In this document: positions 46,750-56,269 of the stretch, piece by piece | How positions within the stretch are numbered: position 1 is the stretch's first letter | How the letters are laid out: the number at the start of each line of letters is the position of its first letter | Origin: Bacteroidales bacterium UBA6377 | GTDB lineage: Bacteria; Bacteroidota; Bacteroidia; Bacteroidales; UBA932 | Assembly: GCA_002438805.1 (NCBI GenBank) | Contig: DJQV01000015.1 | Location: 62,001-126,000 of the forward strand | Length of the DNA stretch: 64,000 bases | Direction of reading: 5' to 3' | Position numbers and translations under genes: made by a program | Notes under the pieces: model-generated | What the model saw: only the letters and a program-made list of their open reading frames with translations | What the model was told of the DNA's origin: nothing | Databases searched by the model: none

Positions 46750-47364
46750 ATGGAATATATAAGTTTATTCGTCAAGTCAATCTTCATTGACAACATGATA
46801 TTCTCCTACTTTCTGGGTATGTGCTCATACCTGGCAGTATCGAAGAATGTCAAGACAGCCAACGGACTCGGTCTAGCTGTTATCTTCGTGCTTCTCTGCA
46901 CCCTGCCGCTCAACTATCTTCTCAACAGGTATGTCCTGCAGCCGGGGGCTCTCAGTTGGCTCGGCCCGCAGTTCGCTGACGTTGACCTGAGCTTCCTGAG
47001 CTTCATCCTGTTCATCGCCGTCATCGCGGCGTTCACGCAGCTCGTGGAGATGATCGTGGAGAAGTTCCTTCCGTCCCTCTACTCTTCACTCGGAATCTAC
47101 CTTCCGCTCATCGCCGTGAACTGCGCCATCCTCGGAGGTGCGCTCTTCATGCAGCAGAAGGACTTCGCCAATGTCGGAGAATCGGCGGTATATGCCCTCG
47201 GATCCGGTATCGGCTGGTATCTTGCCATTGTCTGCCTCGCGGCCATACGCGAGAAGATGGCATACTGCAATGTGCCGAAGCCGCTCAAGGGGATCGGAAT
47301 CACGTTCATCACCGTGGGCCTCATGGGTATCGCGTTCATGACCTTTATGGGAATTCAGCTTTAG
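46750..47364 (+). CDS. nqrE: Na+-translocating NADH:quinone reductase subunit E
   Basis: 204 residues, six helices, homologous to NqrD. The helix [16 protein letters not shown] and the [14 protein letters not shown] segment hold the two conserved Cys expected in the DE iron-sulfur site. Twelve bases after nqrD and 12 before nqrF. Confidence 0.95.
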   Translation: MEYISLFVKSIFIDNMIFSYFLGMCSYLAVSKNVKTANGLGLAVIFVLLCTLPLNYLLNRYVLQPGALSWLGPQFADVDLSFLSFILFIAVIAAFTQLVEMIVEKFLPSLYSSLGIYLPLIAVNCAILGGALFMQQKDFANVGESAVYALGSGIGWYLAIVCLAAIREKMAYCNVPKPLKGIGITFITVGLMGIAFMTFMGIQL

Positions 47365-47368
47365 GAGG
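47363..47368 (+). promoter_or_regulatory. Shine-Dalgarno-like site before nqrF
   Basis: AGGAGG spanning the nqrE stop codon (TTTAGGAGGAC), eight bases before the nqrF ATG at 47377: a classical site by position and sequence, unusual for Bacteroidota. Confidence 0.55.
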
Positions 47369-47376
47369 ACAGAGAA

Positions 47377-48651
47377 ATGAGTTCAACAATCATAGCTGCA
47401 GTAGCAGTAATCACAATAGTGACCCTCATCCTCGTGGTCGTGCTTCTCGTCGTAAAGGACAGGATCACACCTAAGGGCACCGTAAAGATCGACATCAACA
47501 ACGGAAAGAAGGAACTCAACGTGACCCCGGGCTCATCCCTGATGAGCACTCTGGCCGGTGAGAAGATCCTCCTCCCGTCCGCCTGCGGCGGCAAGGCCAA
47601 CTGCGGCCAGTGCAAGGTGCAGGTGCTTGAGGGCGGCGGGGAAATCCTCCCTACCGAAGTCGGGTTCTTCAACCGCAAGCAGATCAAGGACGGCTGGAGA
47701 CTCGGCTGCCAGGTCAAGGTCAAGGAGGACATGAAGATACAGGTTTCCGAGTCGGCACTGTCCGTCAAGAAGCTCGAATGCGAGGTCATCTCCAACAAGA
47801 ACGTGGCCACTTTCATCAAGGAGTTCACGGTCAAGCTTCCGGAAGGCGAACATCTGGACTTCAAGAGCGGCGAGTATATTCAGATTGACATCCCTGCTTA
47901 CCATGTGTATTTCAAGGACATAGATGTCGATCCGATCTACCGCAAAGACTGGGAGAGATTCGGATTCTTCAATCTTGAGTCTGTAAACCCTACCCCTACG
48001 GTAAGGGCCTATTCAATGGCTTCCTATCCTGGGGAGAAGGGCATCATCAAGCTCAACGTCCGCATCGCCACCCCGCCGTTTGACCGCAGCGTGCCTAAGG
48101 AGCAGGGACCTAAACTTCTCCCTGTCAACCCGGGAATAGCCTCGTCCTATGTCTTCACCCGCAAGCCTGGCGACAAGGTTATGATCAGCGGCCCTTACGG
48201 AGAGTTCCTCCTGCCGGACAATGATCCTGACAACATCGAGTACATCTTCGTCGGCGGCGGTGCCGGTATGGCACCTCTGCGCAGCCACATCATGGAGCTC
48301 TTCAAGACACGCAAGACAAAGCGCAAGGTCAACTTCTTCTACGGAGCCCGCGCCCTTGTCGAGGCCTTCTACCTTGAGGACTTCGCCGAACTTGAGAAGG
48401 AGTTCCCTAACTTCAAGTTCCATCTGGCCCTTGACCGTCCGGATCCGGCAGCTGACGCTGCGGGAGTACCTTACACGGCTGGCTTCGTGCACAACGTGAT
48501 GTATGAGACCTACCTCAAGAACCACGAGACTCCTGAGGACATCAAGTACTTCATGTGCGGACCTCCTATGATGGTCGCCTCTGTCAACAAGCTGCTCGAC
48601 TCTCTCGGAGTTCCTCCGGAGAACATCCTCTACGACAACTTCGGCGCATAA
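47377..48651 (+). CDS. nqrF: Na+-translocating NADH:quinone reductase subunit F
   Basis: 424 residues. One N-terminal helix (4-25), then a plant-type [2Fe-2S] ferredoxin domain with SACGGKANCGQCKV (near residue 68) and the fourth Cys in RLGCQ; a FAD domain with RAYSMASYP (near 210); and an NADH domain with GGGAGMAPLRSHI (near 293) and YFMCGPPMM near the end. It is the electron entry subunit, oxidising NADH at the cytoplasmic face. Last gene of the operon. Confidence 0.96.
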   Translation: MSSTIIAAVAVITIVTLILVVVLLVVKDRITPKGTVKIDINNGKKELNVTPGSSLMSTLAGEKILLPSACGGKANCGQCKVQVLEGGGEILPTEVGFFNRKQIKDGWRLGCQVKVKEDMKIQVSESALSVKKLECEVISNKNVATFIKEFTVKLPEGEHLDFKSGEYIQIDIPAYHVYFKDIDVDPIYRKDWERFGFFNLESVNPTPTVRAYSMASYPGEKGIIKLNVRIATPPFDRSVPKEQGPKLLPVNPGIASSYVFTRKPGDKVMISGPYGEFLLPDNDPDNIEYIFVGGGAGMAPLRSHIMELFKTRKTKRKVNFFYGARALVEAFYLEDFAELEKEFPNFKFHLALDRPDPAADAAGVPYTAGFVHNVMYETYLKNHETPEDIKYFMCGPPMMVASVNKLLDSLGVPPENILYDNFGA

Positions 48652-48674
48652 GCCGCGTCACATACTGTCTACGG

Positions 48675-48706
48675 CACCCCGGGGCTTTCCGCTCCGGGGT
48701 GTTTTT
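48675..48706 (+). terminator. Intrinsic terminator of the nqr operon
   Basis: CACCCCGG (48675-48682) pairs perfectly with CCGGGGTG (48694-48701), 11-base loop, followed by TTTTTG. It is 24 bases after the nqrF stop. The following ~190 bases before the next start codon hold only the next promoter and AT-rich sequence. Confidence 0.9.
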
Positions 48707-48778
48707 GTGTCTGGAGATGCAAAGATTTTTTCTTTGCAAAGAAACAGAAAAACATGGAAAATGTTTTTTATGGATCGA

Positions 48779-48808
48779 TTGGAATGCGACTGGAACGCCA
48801 TAGATTTG
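48779..48808 (+). promoter_or_regulatory. Promoter of the fimbrillin-like lipoprotein gene
   Basis: TTG at 48779-48781, 19-base spacer, perfect TAGATTTG at 48801-48808. Transcription would start about 48812, so the ATG at 48816 would leave almost no leader, while the ATG at 48903 leaves about 90 bases. Confidence 0.65.
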
Positions 48809-48902
48809 CAGCGTTATGAAAAACTTCACGCACCAGAAAAGCCGGCAGTCCTTTCCGGACCGGTTTCAGAGAAAAGGCAGTCTGCCGGACCGCCGGTCAT
48901 CA

Positions 48903-49868
48903 ATGATCATCGTTTATAGCTTGCTTGTACTCCTGCCGGCTTTTTTGGTATTATCCTGCGAAAAGTCAGGCCCCGCAGATCCTTCCGCAGGGACAGAACC
49001 TGTACAGGTAAAGGACTCTGCCGTTTTTGTCCTGAAGTTCGGGGAGGTGGAACAATCCGTTAAGAATCTTGACATATTCATATATGATGCGGAAGGTGTG
49101 CAGCCGCTGGAAAAGCATATCACCCGCAAGGATATGCCGTCTGCGCTGGAAGTCAAACTCTGCAAAGGTGAGAAGATAGTGGCCGCAGTGGCCAACAGCC
49201 CGAAAAAATTCAAGACGGCCTCGATGTCCAGACATTCCGCCCTGTCCCAGGTCAGTTTCGAGTTCAAAGAGGACAGCAGCGGAAGCCCGATAATGAGCGC
49301 GTCGGCAAGGACTTCGGGAGAAGAGGCCACGTTGGATCTGAAGCTAATGCTGTGCGAAGTAATCCTGAAATCCATCAGCAACACGATGGATGACTACGAG
49401 CTGCTGGAATCCCCGAGGATAAGGCTTCGCGGGATCAATGCAAGGGCCGCGTTTTTTACTGATGAGGAGTATCTTCCTTCCGAGACCGTTGACAAGGGAG
49501 AATGGGCATCCCTGCCTTACGATATCGGCTACTACCCTCAGGAGACGGGAACAGTACTGCTATGCTACCCCAATCAGACCCCGGAGAGCAACATCGGACA
49601 GGACAGGACAAGCCTGGAACTTGAATGCACGATCACCGGCAAAAAATGCAGCTTCCTTGTTGATCTGCCACCTTTCGGCAGGGCGTCAAGGACGGAGGTA
49701 AGCATAAGTGTGGACGGGCCCGGGAGCTTCAGCTACAGCATCAATGAGCCCTCTTCAGAAACTTCCGGAAAGAATATACGGCAAGTCGCCAGAAGGACTG
49801 CAATCGCGAAGACGACAGGAGACCTTCCACATATCCGCGGCCATACAGCCGGGACGCGTCAGAGATGA
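48903..49868 (+). CDS. Fimbrillin/Mfa2-like lipoprotein
   Basis: 321 residues from ATG 48903, where a lipoprotein signal begins (MIIVYSLLVLLPAFLVLSC, lipobox Cys near 19). An in-frame ATG at 48816 adds 29 basic, non-hydrophobic residues and is less likely. The mature domain has VKNLDIFIYDAEG, then a Gly/Ser-rich strand pattern and EVILKSISNTMDDYELLESPRIRLRGINA, which resembles the Mfa-like/fimbrillin beta-sandwich of Bacteroidales surface pili and their anchors. No other fimbrial gene is near. The last ~43 codons run antisense through the convergent glycosyltransferase gene (128-base overlap), so the natural stop may have been lost or moved. Confidence 0.6.
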   Translation: MIIVYSLLVLLPAFLVLSCEKSGPADPSAGTEPVQVKDSAVFVLKFGEVEQSVKNLDIFIYDAEGVQPLEKHITRKDMPSALEVKLCKGEKIVAAVANSPKKFKTASMSRHSALSQVSFEFKEDSSGSPIMSASARTSGEEATLDLKLMLCEVILKSISNTMDDYELLESPRIRLRGINARAAFFTDEEYLPSETVDKGEWASLPYDIGYYPQETGTVLLCYPNQTPESNIGQDRTSLELECTITGKKCSFLVDLPPFGRASRTEVSISVDGPGSFSYSINEPSSETSGKNIRQVARRTAIAKTTGDLPHIRGHTAGTRQR

Positions 49869-50592
49869 TGATGCTGCGCAGCTGCGGACTGACAGAAGAG
49901 AGAATCTTGCCGAGCTGCCATCCGGCGTAGCCGTTGTGCCTTGTGAACGCGGCTTTCTTGACAAATGGAACTCCTTTCCTGTAGACGGAAAGCACACGGT
50001 CATATATGCCCTTCCCTCCTACACTGTAAAGGCCCCTGTAAAGTATTTCCCTGGTGCGGAGCAATTCGCAGAAACCGGTTTCGTATCGCAGGCACACGTC
50101 CTCTTTGCGGGCCTGCCTGCCGACCGAGCGGATAAAAGAAGCGAACCATGAGGAAAGAAAGACCCTGCCGGACATGCCGACAAACCACGACTGGAGATGG
50201 GGCAGGCGCACATCCGGATGTATCACCAGTGAGAAAGCCGGCACGGAGAGGGATTCCATAGCCTCAATGACAGGCATGATGTCTTTCAGAGGGCCGTAGA
50301 CGGAATCATTGACCATATAGCAGAAGTCATAGGAGTCTAGTGCCAGATTCGTCTCCGCCCAGATATAGCAGCGCTTGTAGGAGCCGAAATCATATTCCTG
50401 ATGCCTTTTTGCTTCACAATGCAGGACAAGCCCCGACAACTTGGAAAGTTCAGCCTCCGGACAGTCCGAATCCATGACAAACAAGACATCTCCGCAGGCT
50501 GAGAGTTTATGGACATACCACACGATCGCGTCCGAGACCGTACCCTGCGGATCGTACGCTGCAAAAAGGAAAAGTCTCTTAGGCTCTCTCAT
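49741..50592 (-). CDS. RgpF-like (rhamnan synthesis F) glycosyltransferase
   Basis: 283 residues. The motifs HQEYDFGSYKRCYI near residue 62 and FCYMVNDSVYGPLKDIMPV near 88, with LQSWFVGMSGRVFLSSWF near 128, match the rhamnan-synthesis protein F domain (PF05045-like), found in cell-wall and capsule rhamnose polymer synthesis. No membrane helix, so probably a cytoplasmic transferase. Its ATG overlaps the stop of the upstream gene (ATGA). Last gene of the polysaccharide operon. Confidence 0.78.
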   Translation of the reverse strand: MREPKRLFLFAAYDPQGTVSDAIVWYVHKLSACGDVLFVMDSDCPEAELSKLSGLVLHCEAKRHQEYDFGSYKRCYIWAETNLALDSYDFCYMVNDSVYGPLKDIMPVIEAMESLSVPAFSLVIHPDVRLPHLQSWFVGMSGRVFLSSWFASFIRSVGRQARKEDVCLRYETGFCELLRTREILYRGLYSVGGKGIYDRVLSVYRKGVPFVKKAAFTRHNGYAGWQLGKILSSVSPQLRSIIISDASRLYGRGYVEGLLSSSRLQSFWRLAVYSFRKFLKRAH

Positions 50593-51500
50593 CTGTACAT
50601 CTTTGACATGACATCCGCAAAGCTTCCCGGCAGAGGATTCCGGGCGGAAGAGGATTTGTATTCAGTCTTCTGGAAAAGCGCCCCGGATGTCAGGCGGTCG
50701 AATATCTCCCGGTCGAAGGGCTTGTCCCGGTTGTCAAACCACAGCAGATGCGTGGCATCCTGACACATCTTCGGCATGGCCGAGAAAAGCTCCGCCGCTC
50801 TTGGGTTGCGGCTTATCACCCTCCAGAAAAGAAGCTGGTGCACAAAATAGTCTACAGCGCTGTCCTCATGCTTCCAGTACTCCATTATGGCCTCCCTCCA
50901 CGCCCCGAGGATGTAATTGGCCCTGCGCGAGCGGAAGAAGCAGTTCTGCACAAATGCGTATGAACCGCTCACGTGGCTGCCGCTCAGATAGATGAAGAAA
51001 TCCTCGTCCTGCAGCCATTGCGGAAAGTCACGGGTGACGAAATCCGTCGCGTCAAGCCATATTCCACCGTATCTGTAGAGAAGTTCCACCCGGCAGATGT
51101 CCGAGAAATGGGCGCGGTTGATACGGCCCTCCTTGTATTTCCGGACAATATATTCAGGCAAGCCAAGTCCGCTGAGCAATTGCGCCTCGTCAAGTATGGC
51201 CAGTTCCTGACGGCAATTGGCACGCACGCTTCTCCAGCATGCACGGACAATCGCCGGAGCCCTGTCCTCGCTCTGAAGCCATATACTGTATATTTTTTCA
51301 TTCACCGAGGGAGACGGTGCCGCTTCCGGCAGGCATACGGCCGAATCCGGAACATAACGGTCGAGATAGCGCCCCACGGCACGTTGCGTCACCTCTCCGC
51401 GTATCTTCCTGCGGAGCATTCGCGGACGCCACATCCAGTTGAGGACATGGCCGCGGAGGATGACCTCCGCCTGCACTGCGATACGATCCAGGTTCATCAT
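50589..51500 (-). CDS. Capsular polysaccharide glycosyltransferase, GT32-like
   Basis: 303 residues from the first ATG of a tandem ATGATG at 51500, which overlaps the stop of the upstream gene as ATGA. EKIYSIWLQSEDRAP near residue 68, HFSDICRVELLYRYGGIWLDATDF near 138 (the DxD-containing GT32 / capsular polysaccharide synthesis signature) and HLLWFDNRDKPFD late in the protein support a GT-A fold transferase using a nucleotide sugar. Earlier in-frame codons upstream would overlap the neighbour by 130 bases and are unconvincing. Probable acceptor: a growing surface polysaccharide; sugar unknown. Confidence 0.8.
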   Translation of the reverse strand: MMNLDRIAVQAEVILRGHVLNWMWRPRMLRRKIRGEVTQRAVGRYLDRYVPDSAVCLPEAAPSPSVNEKIYSIWLQSEDRAPAIVRACWRSVRANCRQELAILDEAQLLSGLGLPEYIVRKYKEGRINRAHFSDICRVELLYRYGGIWLDATDFVTRDFPQWLQDEDFFIYLSGSHVSGSYAFVQNCFFRSRRANYILGAWREAIMEYWKHEDSAVDYFVHQLLFWRVISRNPRAAELFSAMPKMCQDATHLLWFDNRDKPFDREIFDRLTSGALFQKTEYKSSSARNPLPGSFADVMSKMYR

Positions 51501-52339
51501 ACTGCCGCGCTGAAACGTTCCGGTATCCTCACGATAACGACCGCCTCGAACATCGAAGGCTTGTTCCACGCAAAAGGAGGACGGAAAAAGTTCTGGATCT
51601 TCCTGGCCAATGCCACGCTGCGCTCCCAATCATGCGGACGCATGCCGCTGACCTGATATATGGTGCGGGCACGCTTGTGCAGATGCCTGGTCCAGCCTGC
51701 TTCCGCAAGCGAACGGTCCCCCATCTTGGCTTCAATGCGCTTAAGATCCACGCAGCCGAAGTGGAAGAGGTAGAGATCCTTTCTTATATGGAAATTTCCT
51801 TTGCGGGTACGATGAAATCCGGATCCCCAGCAGACAGGACGCAGGAGCACGCTGGCCTTGCTGTACCTTGTGGAGAGGCGGGCATAATGCCGCTGGGCAA
51901 GGAAAGGCCGGGATGGGTCGATCTCGCTCTCCTCGCCAAGTTTCTGCCCCACATCCACCCCCAAACCTGAAATGGACGGGCAGTTGCCGTAAGGTTTGAG
52001 AGACGAGAGAAATTCCGGGAGAGTGATGCCGAGACGTGGATCCACCACTAGGAACTCGTCCACATCTGTTCCGATCACCATGTCATATTTTCCGAACAGT
52101 TCCGCCGCCCTCTGCGAGAGGAAATCAATCCTGCCCCTGTCCGCCTCCCGGACATTGCCTTCTATATGGTTTACAGCCATAGTATTGACCCCGTCACAAA
52201 AATCGGGTATTCTCTGGTCCAACCCGTCAAAAAAGACATACAAGTTACTCTTTCCGAGCTGTGAACCATAGTATTCCACCCATTTGCGCAGGAAAAACTC
52301 ATCGTTCCTGACCATTGTCAGTGCCGCAATCCGTTTCAT
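51497..52339 (-). CDS. Glycosyltransferase of the GT2/GT92-like group
   Basis: 280 residues. KRIAALTMVRNDEFFLRKWVEYY at the start is the nucleotide-sugar fold of PF13704-type glycosyltransferases, and MVIGTDVDEFLVVDP near residue 88 holds the DxD metal site. HFGCVDLKRIEAKM near 200 is typical of the C-terminal part. Coupled by ATGA both to uvrA upstream and to the GT32-like gene downstream. Donor and acceptor unknown. Confidence 0.8.
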   Translation of the reverse strand: MKRIAALTMVRNDEFFLRKWVEYYGSQLGKSNLYVFFDGLDQRIPDFCDGVNTMAVNHIEGNVREADRGRIDFLSQRAAELFGKYDMVIGTDVDEFLVVDPRLGITLPEFLSSLKPYGNCPSISGLGVDVGQKLGEESEIDPSRPFLAQRHYARLSTRYSKASVLLRPVCWGSGFHRTRKGNFHIRKDLYLFHFGCVDLKRIEAKMGDRSLAEAGWTRHLHKRARTIYQVSGMRPHDWERSVALARKIQNFFRPPFAWNKPSMFEAVVIVRIPERFSAAV

Positions 52340-55128
52340 ATATATCTGGCCGTAAATGTATCTGCTTTCTTCAAATCTTCAGGCGTGCCCTCAAAGACTA
52401 CTTCGCCGCCCCTGTCTCCTGCATCCGGCCCGAGGTCGATCACCCAGTCCGCTGCACGGATCACGTCAGGGTTATGCTCCACCACGACAAGTGAATGTCC
52501 GGCTTCAAGCAGGGCGTCAAAAGCCCTGAGAAGCTTCTCCACATCATAGAAATGCAGGCCCGTGGTAGGCTCGTCGAAGATGAACATCATCTTGTCCTTG
52601 CGCGGGCCGCTCTTGCCGATAGAGAGGAAGTATGCAAGTTTTATGCGCTGGCTCTCTCCTCCGGAAAGAGTGGAACTGCTCTGTCCGAGTTTTATATAGC
52701 CGAGTCCCACATCCTGCAAGGGCTTGAGTTTGGCGGCCGCCGCACGGGCTGAATCTTCCGTCCCGGCGGAGAAGAACTCCACAGCCTCGTCGACGCTCAT
52801 GTTGAGAATGTCATCGACATTCTTGCCCCTGTAGCGCACCTCAAGCACCTCCGGCTTGAACCGCTTGCCGCCGCAGGATTCGCATACCATCTCCACATCC
52901 GCCATGAACTGCATCTCTATCCTCACCACTCCCTCGCCCTGGCACTCCGGGCAGCGCCCGCCGTCCGTGTTGAACGAGAAGTAATTCGGTCCGAAACCGT
53001 TGATCTTGGCATACTGCTGTTCGGAGAGGAGTTTCCGGATGTCGTCGTAGGCCTTCAGGTATGTCACGGCATTTGAGCGAGAACTGCGCCCGATGGGGTT
53101 CTGGTCCACATACTCTACCCTGGATATCCTGTCCAGATTGCCTCCGAGGCTGCGGAACGCTCCCGGGCGCTCTCCCCCGTTGTCGAAATGACGGCACAGG
53201 GCCGGATAGAGGATGTCTCCCACAAGGGATGATTTGCCGGAACCGGAAACCCCGGTGACAACCGTAAGCGTCCCCAAGGGGAAGCGGACATTTATGTCTT
53301 TGAGGTTGTGCTCCATCGCCCCGTTGACACTCACATAATACTGCCACGGGCGTCTTTCACGCATGTAGCGCCCCCTCTTGCCGCACAGATACTGCAAGGT
53401 CAAGGACTTGTCGATGTCGGGAGCAGAAGGTTTCTTTTTAAGGTCACCCATAAAGACCACCTCTCCGCCTGCACTGCCCGCCATCGGCCCCATATCGATC
53501 AGCAGGTCGGCTGAACGCATGATCTCCTCATCGTGCTCCACCACAATCACCGTGTTGCCTATGTCACGGAGCCGCTTCAGGACATTGATGAGCATGTCCG
53601 TATCACGCGGATGAAGTCCGATGCTCGGCTCGTCAAGGATATACATAGAGCCGACAAGGCTCGAACCCAGAGCCGTCACGAGATTGACCCTCTGGCTCTC
53701 ACCGCCCGAGAGGGTGTTGCACGCGCGATCCAGAGTCAGATATGAAAGTCCCACATCACGTACACACTTAAGCCGTGAGACTATCTCCGAAAGCGGCTCG
53801 CTCACGACAGCCCTTTCGGAATCACTCAACTTGAGACCATCAAAAAAGGCAAGAGCCTCGTCTATATTGAGAGACAGAACCTCGGCGATGTTCTTCCCGC
53901 CGATCTTGACCCATAGGGCCTCCTTGCGCAGACGGGTACCCCCGCACGCCTGACAGGTAGCCCTGCCGCTGAAGCGGCTGAGCATGTACTTGTACTGTAT
54001 CTTGTATTTCTGGGTCTCCACCCATTCAAAGAATTCATTTATACCCACAAGAGAATTGTCATCCCCGGGAACGGAACGGGAGTTCCAGATCGTGTCCCTG
54101 ACTTTCTTGGAAAGATTGCAGTACGGCTCGAATACCGGTATGCCGTAACGGTCGGCGACCTTCACCAGATGTTCCTTGAACCAGCCCATCTTCTCGCCGC
54201 GCCAGCAGGCAATAGCCCCGTCGTATATGCTCAAAGACTTGTCCGGCACCACCAAGTCCTCGCTTATGCCTATTATCTTCCCGAGCCCGCCACAGACGGG
54301 GCAGGCCCCGAGGGGAGAGTTGAAACTGAACAGGTAATCATCAGGCTCACGGAACACGATACCGTCAAGTTCAAGGCGGTTGCAGAACTCACGTGTCACC
54401 CCACCCTCAACGGCCACGCTCATCCTGCCTGAACCGCGCTCAAAAGCATCTGATACGGAAGCAAGCAGCCGCGTGCGAAGATCAGCATCATCGCCTGAGG
54501 TGACTCTGGCCCTGTCCACAAGAAGAAATGCATTTTGCGGATATGCCCCGTCAGATTTGAGGACATCATCGATCTTCTGCGGCTTGCCGTCGGCATACAG
54601 CCTGCTGTAGCCGTCTTCCTTGAGCTGGAGCATCAGTTCAACTTTATCTTCCCTGCCACGCCAGCCTATGTCCGAAAGAATATAACAGGTGCTCCCGGGC
54701 TGCGAGAATATGAAATCAAGCACATCGGAGACGGAGTCCCTGCGGACTTCCCTGCCGGAAACCGGGGAGAACGTGTGGCCCGCCCGGGCGAATACCAGCC
54801 TGAGATAGTCATAGATCTCCGTAGTGGTGGCCACGGTCGAGCGCGGATTGCGCGTAGCGACTTTCTGCTCTATGCATATCGCCGGCGGGATCCCGTCTAT
54901 CAGATCCACATCCGGCTTGCTCATCCTCCCGAGGAACTGCCGCGCGTATGACGAAAGGCTCTCGGAGAAACGCCTCTGCCCCTCGGCAAACAGCGTGTCG
55001 AAGACAAGGGAAGACTTGCCGGAACCGGAAACCCCGGTGACCACTACAAGTCTTCCCCTTGGAATCTCAAGGGTCAGGTCTTTCAGATTGTTCTCCCTGG
55101 CCCCTTTGATGATTATATTACTTTCCAC
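52336..55128 (-). CDS. uvrA: Excinuclease ABC subunit A (UvrA)
   Basis: 930 residues. It recognises DNA damage with UvrB. GVSGSGKSSLVFDTLFAEG (Walker A1, near 33) and a second GVSGSGKSSLVGDILY near 610, two LSGGESQR signatures (near 480 and 825), and zinc modules CPVCGGLG, CQACGG, CPECQG and CESCGG are present, so both ABC modules are intact. The start is GTG at 55128 and overlaps the last 11 bases of the Wzz-like gene; no ATG gives a complete N-terminus. It is followed by a glycosyltransferase with an ATGA overlap. Its normal function is unrelated to the operon it sits in. Confidence 0.95.
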   Translation of the reverse strand: MESNIIIKGARENNLKDLTLEIPRGRLVVVTGVSGSGKSSLVFDTLFAEGQRRFSESLSSYARQFLGRMSKPDVDLIDGIPPAICIEQKVATRNPRSTVATTTEIYDYLRLVFARAGHTFSPVSGREVRRDSVSDVLDFIFSQPGSTCYILSDIGWRGREDKVELMLQLKEDGYSRLYADGKPQKIDDVLKSDGAYPQNAFLLVDRARVTSGDDADLRTRLLASVSDAFERGSGRMSVAVEGGVTREFCNRLELDGIVFREPDDYLFSFNSPLGACPVCGGLGKIIGISEDLVVPDKSLSIYDGAIACWRGEKMGWFKEHLVKVADRYGIPVFEPYCNLSKKVRDTIWNSRSVPGDDNSLVGINEFFEWVETQKYKIQYKYMLSRFSGRATCQACGGTRLRKEALWVKIGGKNIAEVLSLNIDEALAFFDGLKLSDSERAVVSEPLSEIVSRLKCVRDVGLSYLTLDRACNTLSGGESQRVNLVTALGSSLVGSMYILDEPSIGLHPRDTDMLINVLKRLRDIGNTVIVVEHDEEIMRSADLLIDMGPMAGSAGGEVVFMGDLKKKPSAPDIDKSLTLQYLCGKRGRYMRERRPWQYYVSVNGAMEHNLKDINVRFPLGTLTVVTGVSGSGKSSLVGDILYPALCRHFDNGGERPGAFRSLGGNLDRISRVEYVDQNPIGRSSRSNAVTYLKAYDDIRKLLSEQQYAKINGFGPNYFSFNTDGGRCPECQGEGVVRIEMQFMADVEMVCESCGGKRFKPEVLEVRYRGKNVDDILNMSVDEAVEFFSAGTEDSARAAAAKLKPLQDVGLGYIKLGQSSSTLSGGESQRIKLAYFLSIGKSGPRKDKMMFIFDEPTTGLHFYDVEKLLRAFDALLEAGHSLVVVEHNPDVIRAADWVIDLGPDAGDRGGEVVFEGTPEDLKKADTFTARYI

Positions 55129-56257
55129 TTGATTTTTCCTCGCTCTCTTCTATCTCTTTCTCTTCCTTTTTGAAACGGGCGATCCAATCACGACCCCAGA
55201 GCACCCATACGGCAGCGCAGGCCGCTCCCAGGAAGATGCAGGCCACAAGGGTCATCATCTTGGACGGTTTGCTTGCCCTGAGCGGCAGGGTCGGAGGATT
55301 GAGTATGGCGAACACCGGAGTCTCCATCTGGACCTTGGCCCTCGCCACCTGAAGCTGCTGGGCGGCGGAGTTGTAGATCTGATAAGAGAGGTCCATTTCG
55401 TTCTTGAGGCGCTCCTGCTCGGTCTTCACGCTCTGGCGGACAAGCATCTGGTTGGAGTCCACATAGCGGGCATATTTCTGCTGTGCGCTGAAATAGTCCG
55501 ACTTGGCTTCGGCGTATATCTTCTCGTAATACTCCACATCCTTACGGGACTTGCTAGTACGGTACTCAGTGATATAAGACTGGAGCCTGTCAATGATGAC
55601 TTCGGAGAGTTTCAGAGCGACACACGGATTCTGGGCCGTCTCGGTGATCGTGATGACCTGGGTCTTCTTGTCCACGACCACGGAGAAATTCTCCTTGATG
55701 GCCTTGGCTATTCCTGCCTGCTCAGGGGTAAGGGCCAGAGGATTGATGGACTCGTACCCTTCTATCTTCTCCGGTTTCTCGCGGAAAAGCCCCATCCCCC
55801 AGCTGATGGCTTTCATCGGAGCTTTGGCGACATAACCCCACCACGGGGCACGGGTGTACTCCTTGTAGAATCCGTAGACATCCGTGCGGATGGTGTCCTT
55901 CTTGTGCATGAACTCCACCGGCACGGAGAAAAGGTCTATCACGAAAGGGGTCGATGACACGATTTCCGGATAGAGGTCCGGGGAAACGGCATCGGAGGTT
56001 GACATGCTGCTCAGGTTGATCCCGGCCATGCTGGCAAGCGAAGAGAGTCCCCCACTGCGCTTGTCAACTGCCTCAGGAGCAAGTTTTGATGTCACCGTGT
56101 ACTCTTTCGGTATGCTGAATCCGATGACCAGCCCCGCAACGGCGGCGACACCGCACCACTTAAGTATGAATTTCCACTCCTTGAGGAGCTTATGGAGCAG
56201 TTCCATGATGTCAATCTCATCGTACTGCTCTTCTGTCTGATATTTCTGCTCTTCCAT
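55118..56257 (-). CDS. Wzz-type polysaccharide chain-length determinant
   Basis: 379 residues. Two membrane helices, near 33-52 (ILKWCGVAAVAGLVIGFSI) and near 340-358 (MMTLVACIFLGAACAAVWVLW), bracket a periplasmic domain, with the pre-TM2 motif NPPTLPLRASKPSK (Pro-rich, typical for Wzz). The coiled section around 235-310 is rich in KYxxAKxxYF and QLQVARAKVQ. It sets the length distribution of the exported glycan, working with the Wza-like exporter 12 bases upstream. No kinase domain is attached, so it is Wzz rather than Wzc. Confidence 0.87.
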   Translation of the reverse strand: MEEQKYQTEEQYDEIDIMELLHKLLKEWKFILKWCGVAAVAGLVIGFSIPKEYTVTSKLAPEAVDKRSGGLSSLASMAGINLSSMSTSDAVSPDLYPEIVSSTPFVIDLFSVPVEFMHKKDTIRTDVYGFYKEYTRAPWWGYVAKAPMKAISWGMGLFREKPEKIEGYESINPLALTPEQAGIAKAIKENFSVVVDKKTQVITITETAQNPCVALKLSEVIIDRLQSYITEYRTSKSRKDVEYYEKIYAEAKSDYFSAQQKYARYVDSNQMLVRQSVKTEQERLKNEMDLSYQIYNSAAQQLQVARAKVQMETPVFAILNPPTLPLRASKPSKMMTLVACIFLGAACAAVWVLWGRDWIARFKKEEKEIEESEEKSSGK

Positions 56258-56269
56258 TGCTTATTGTGC

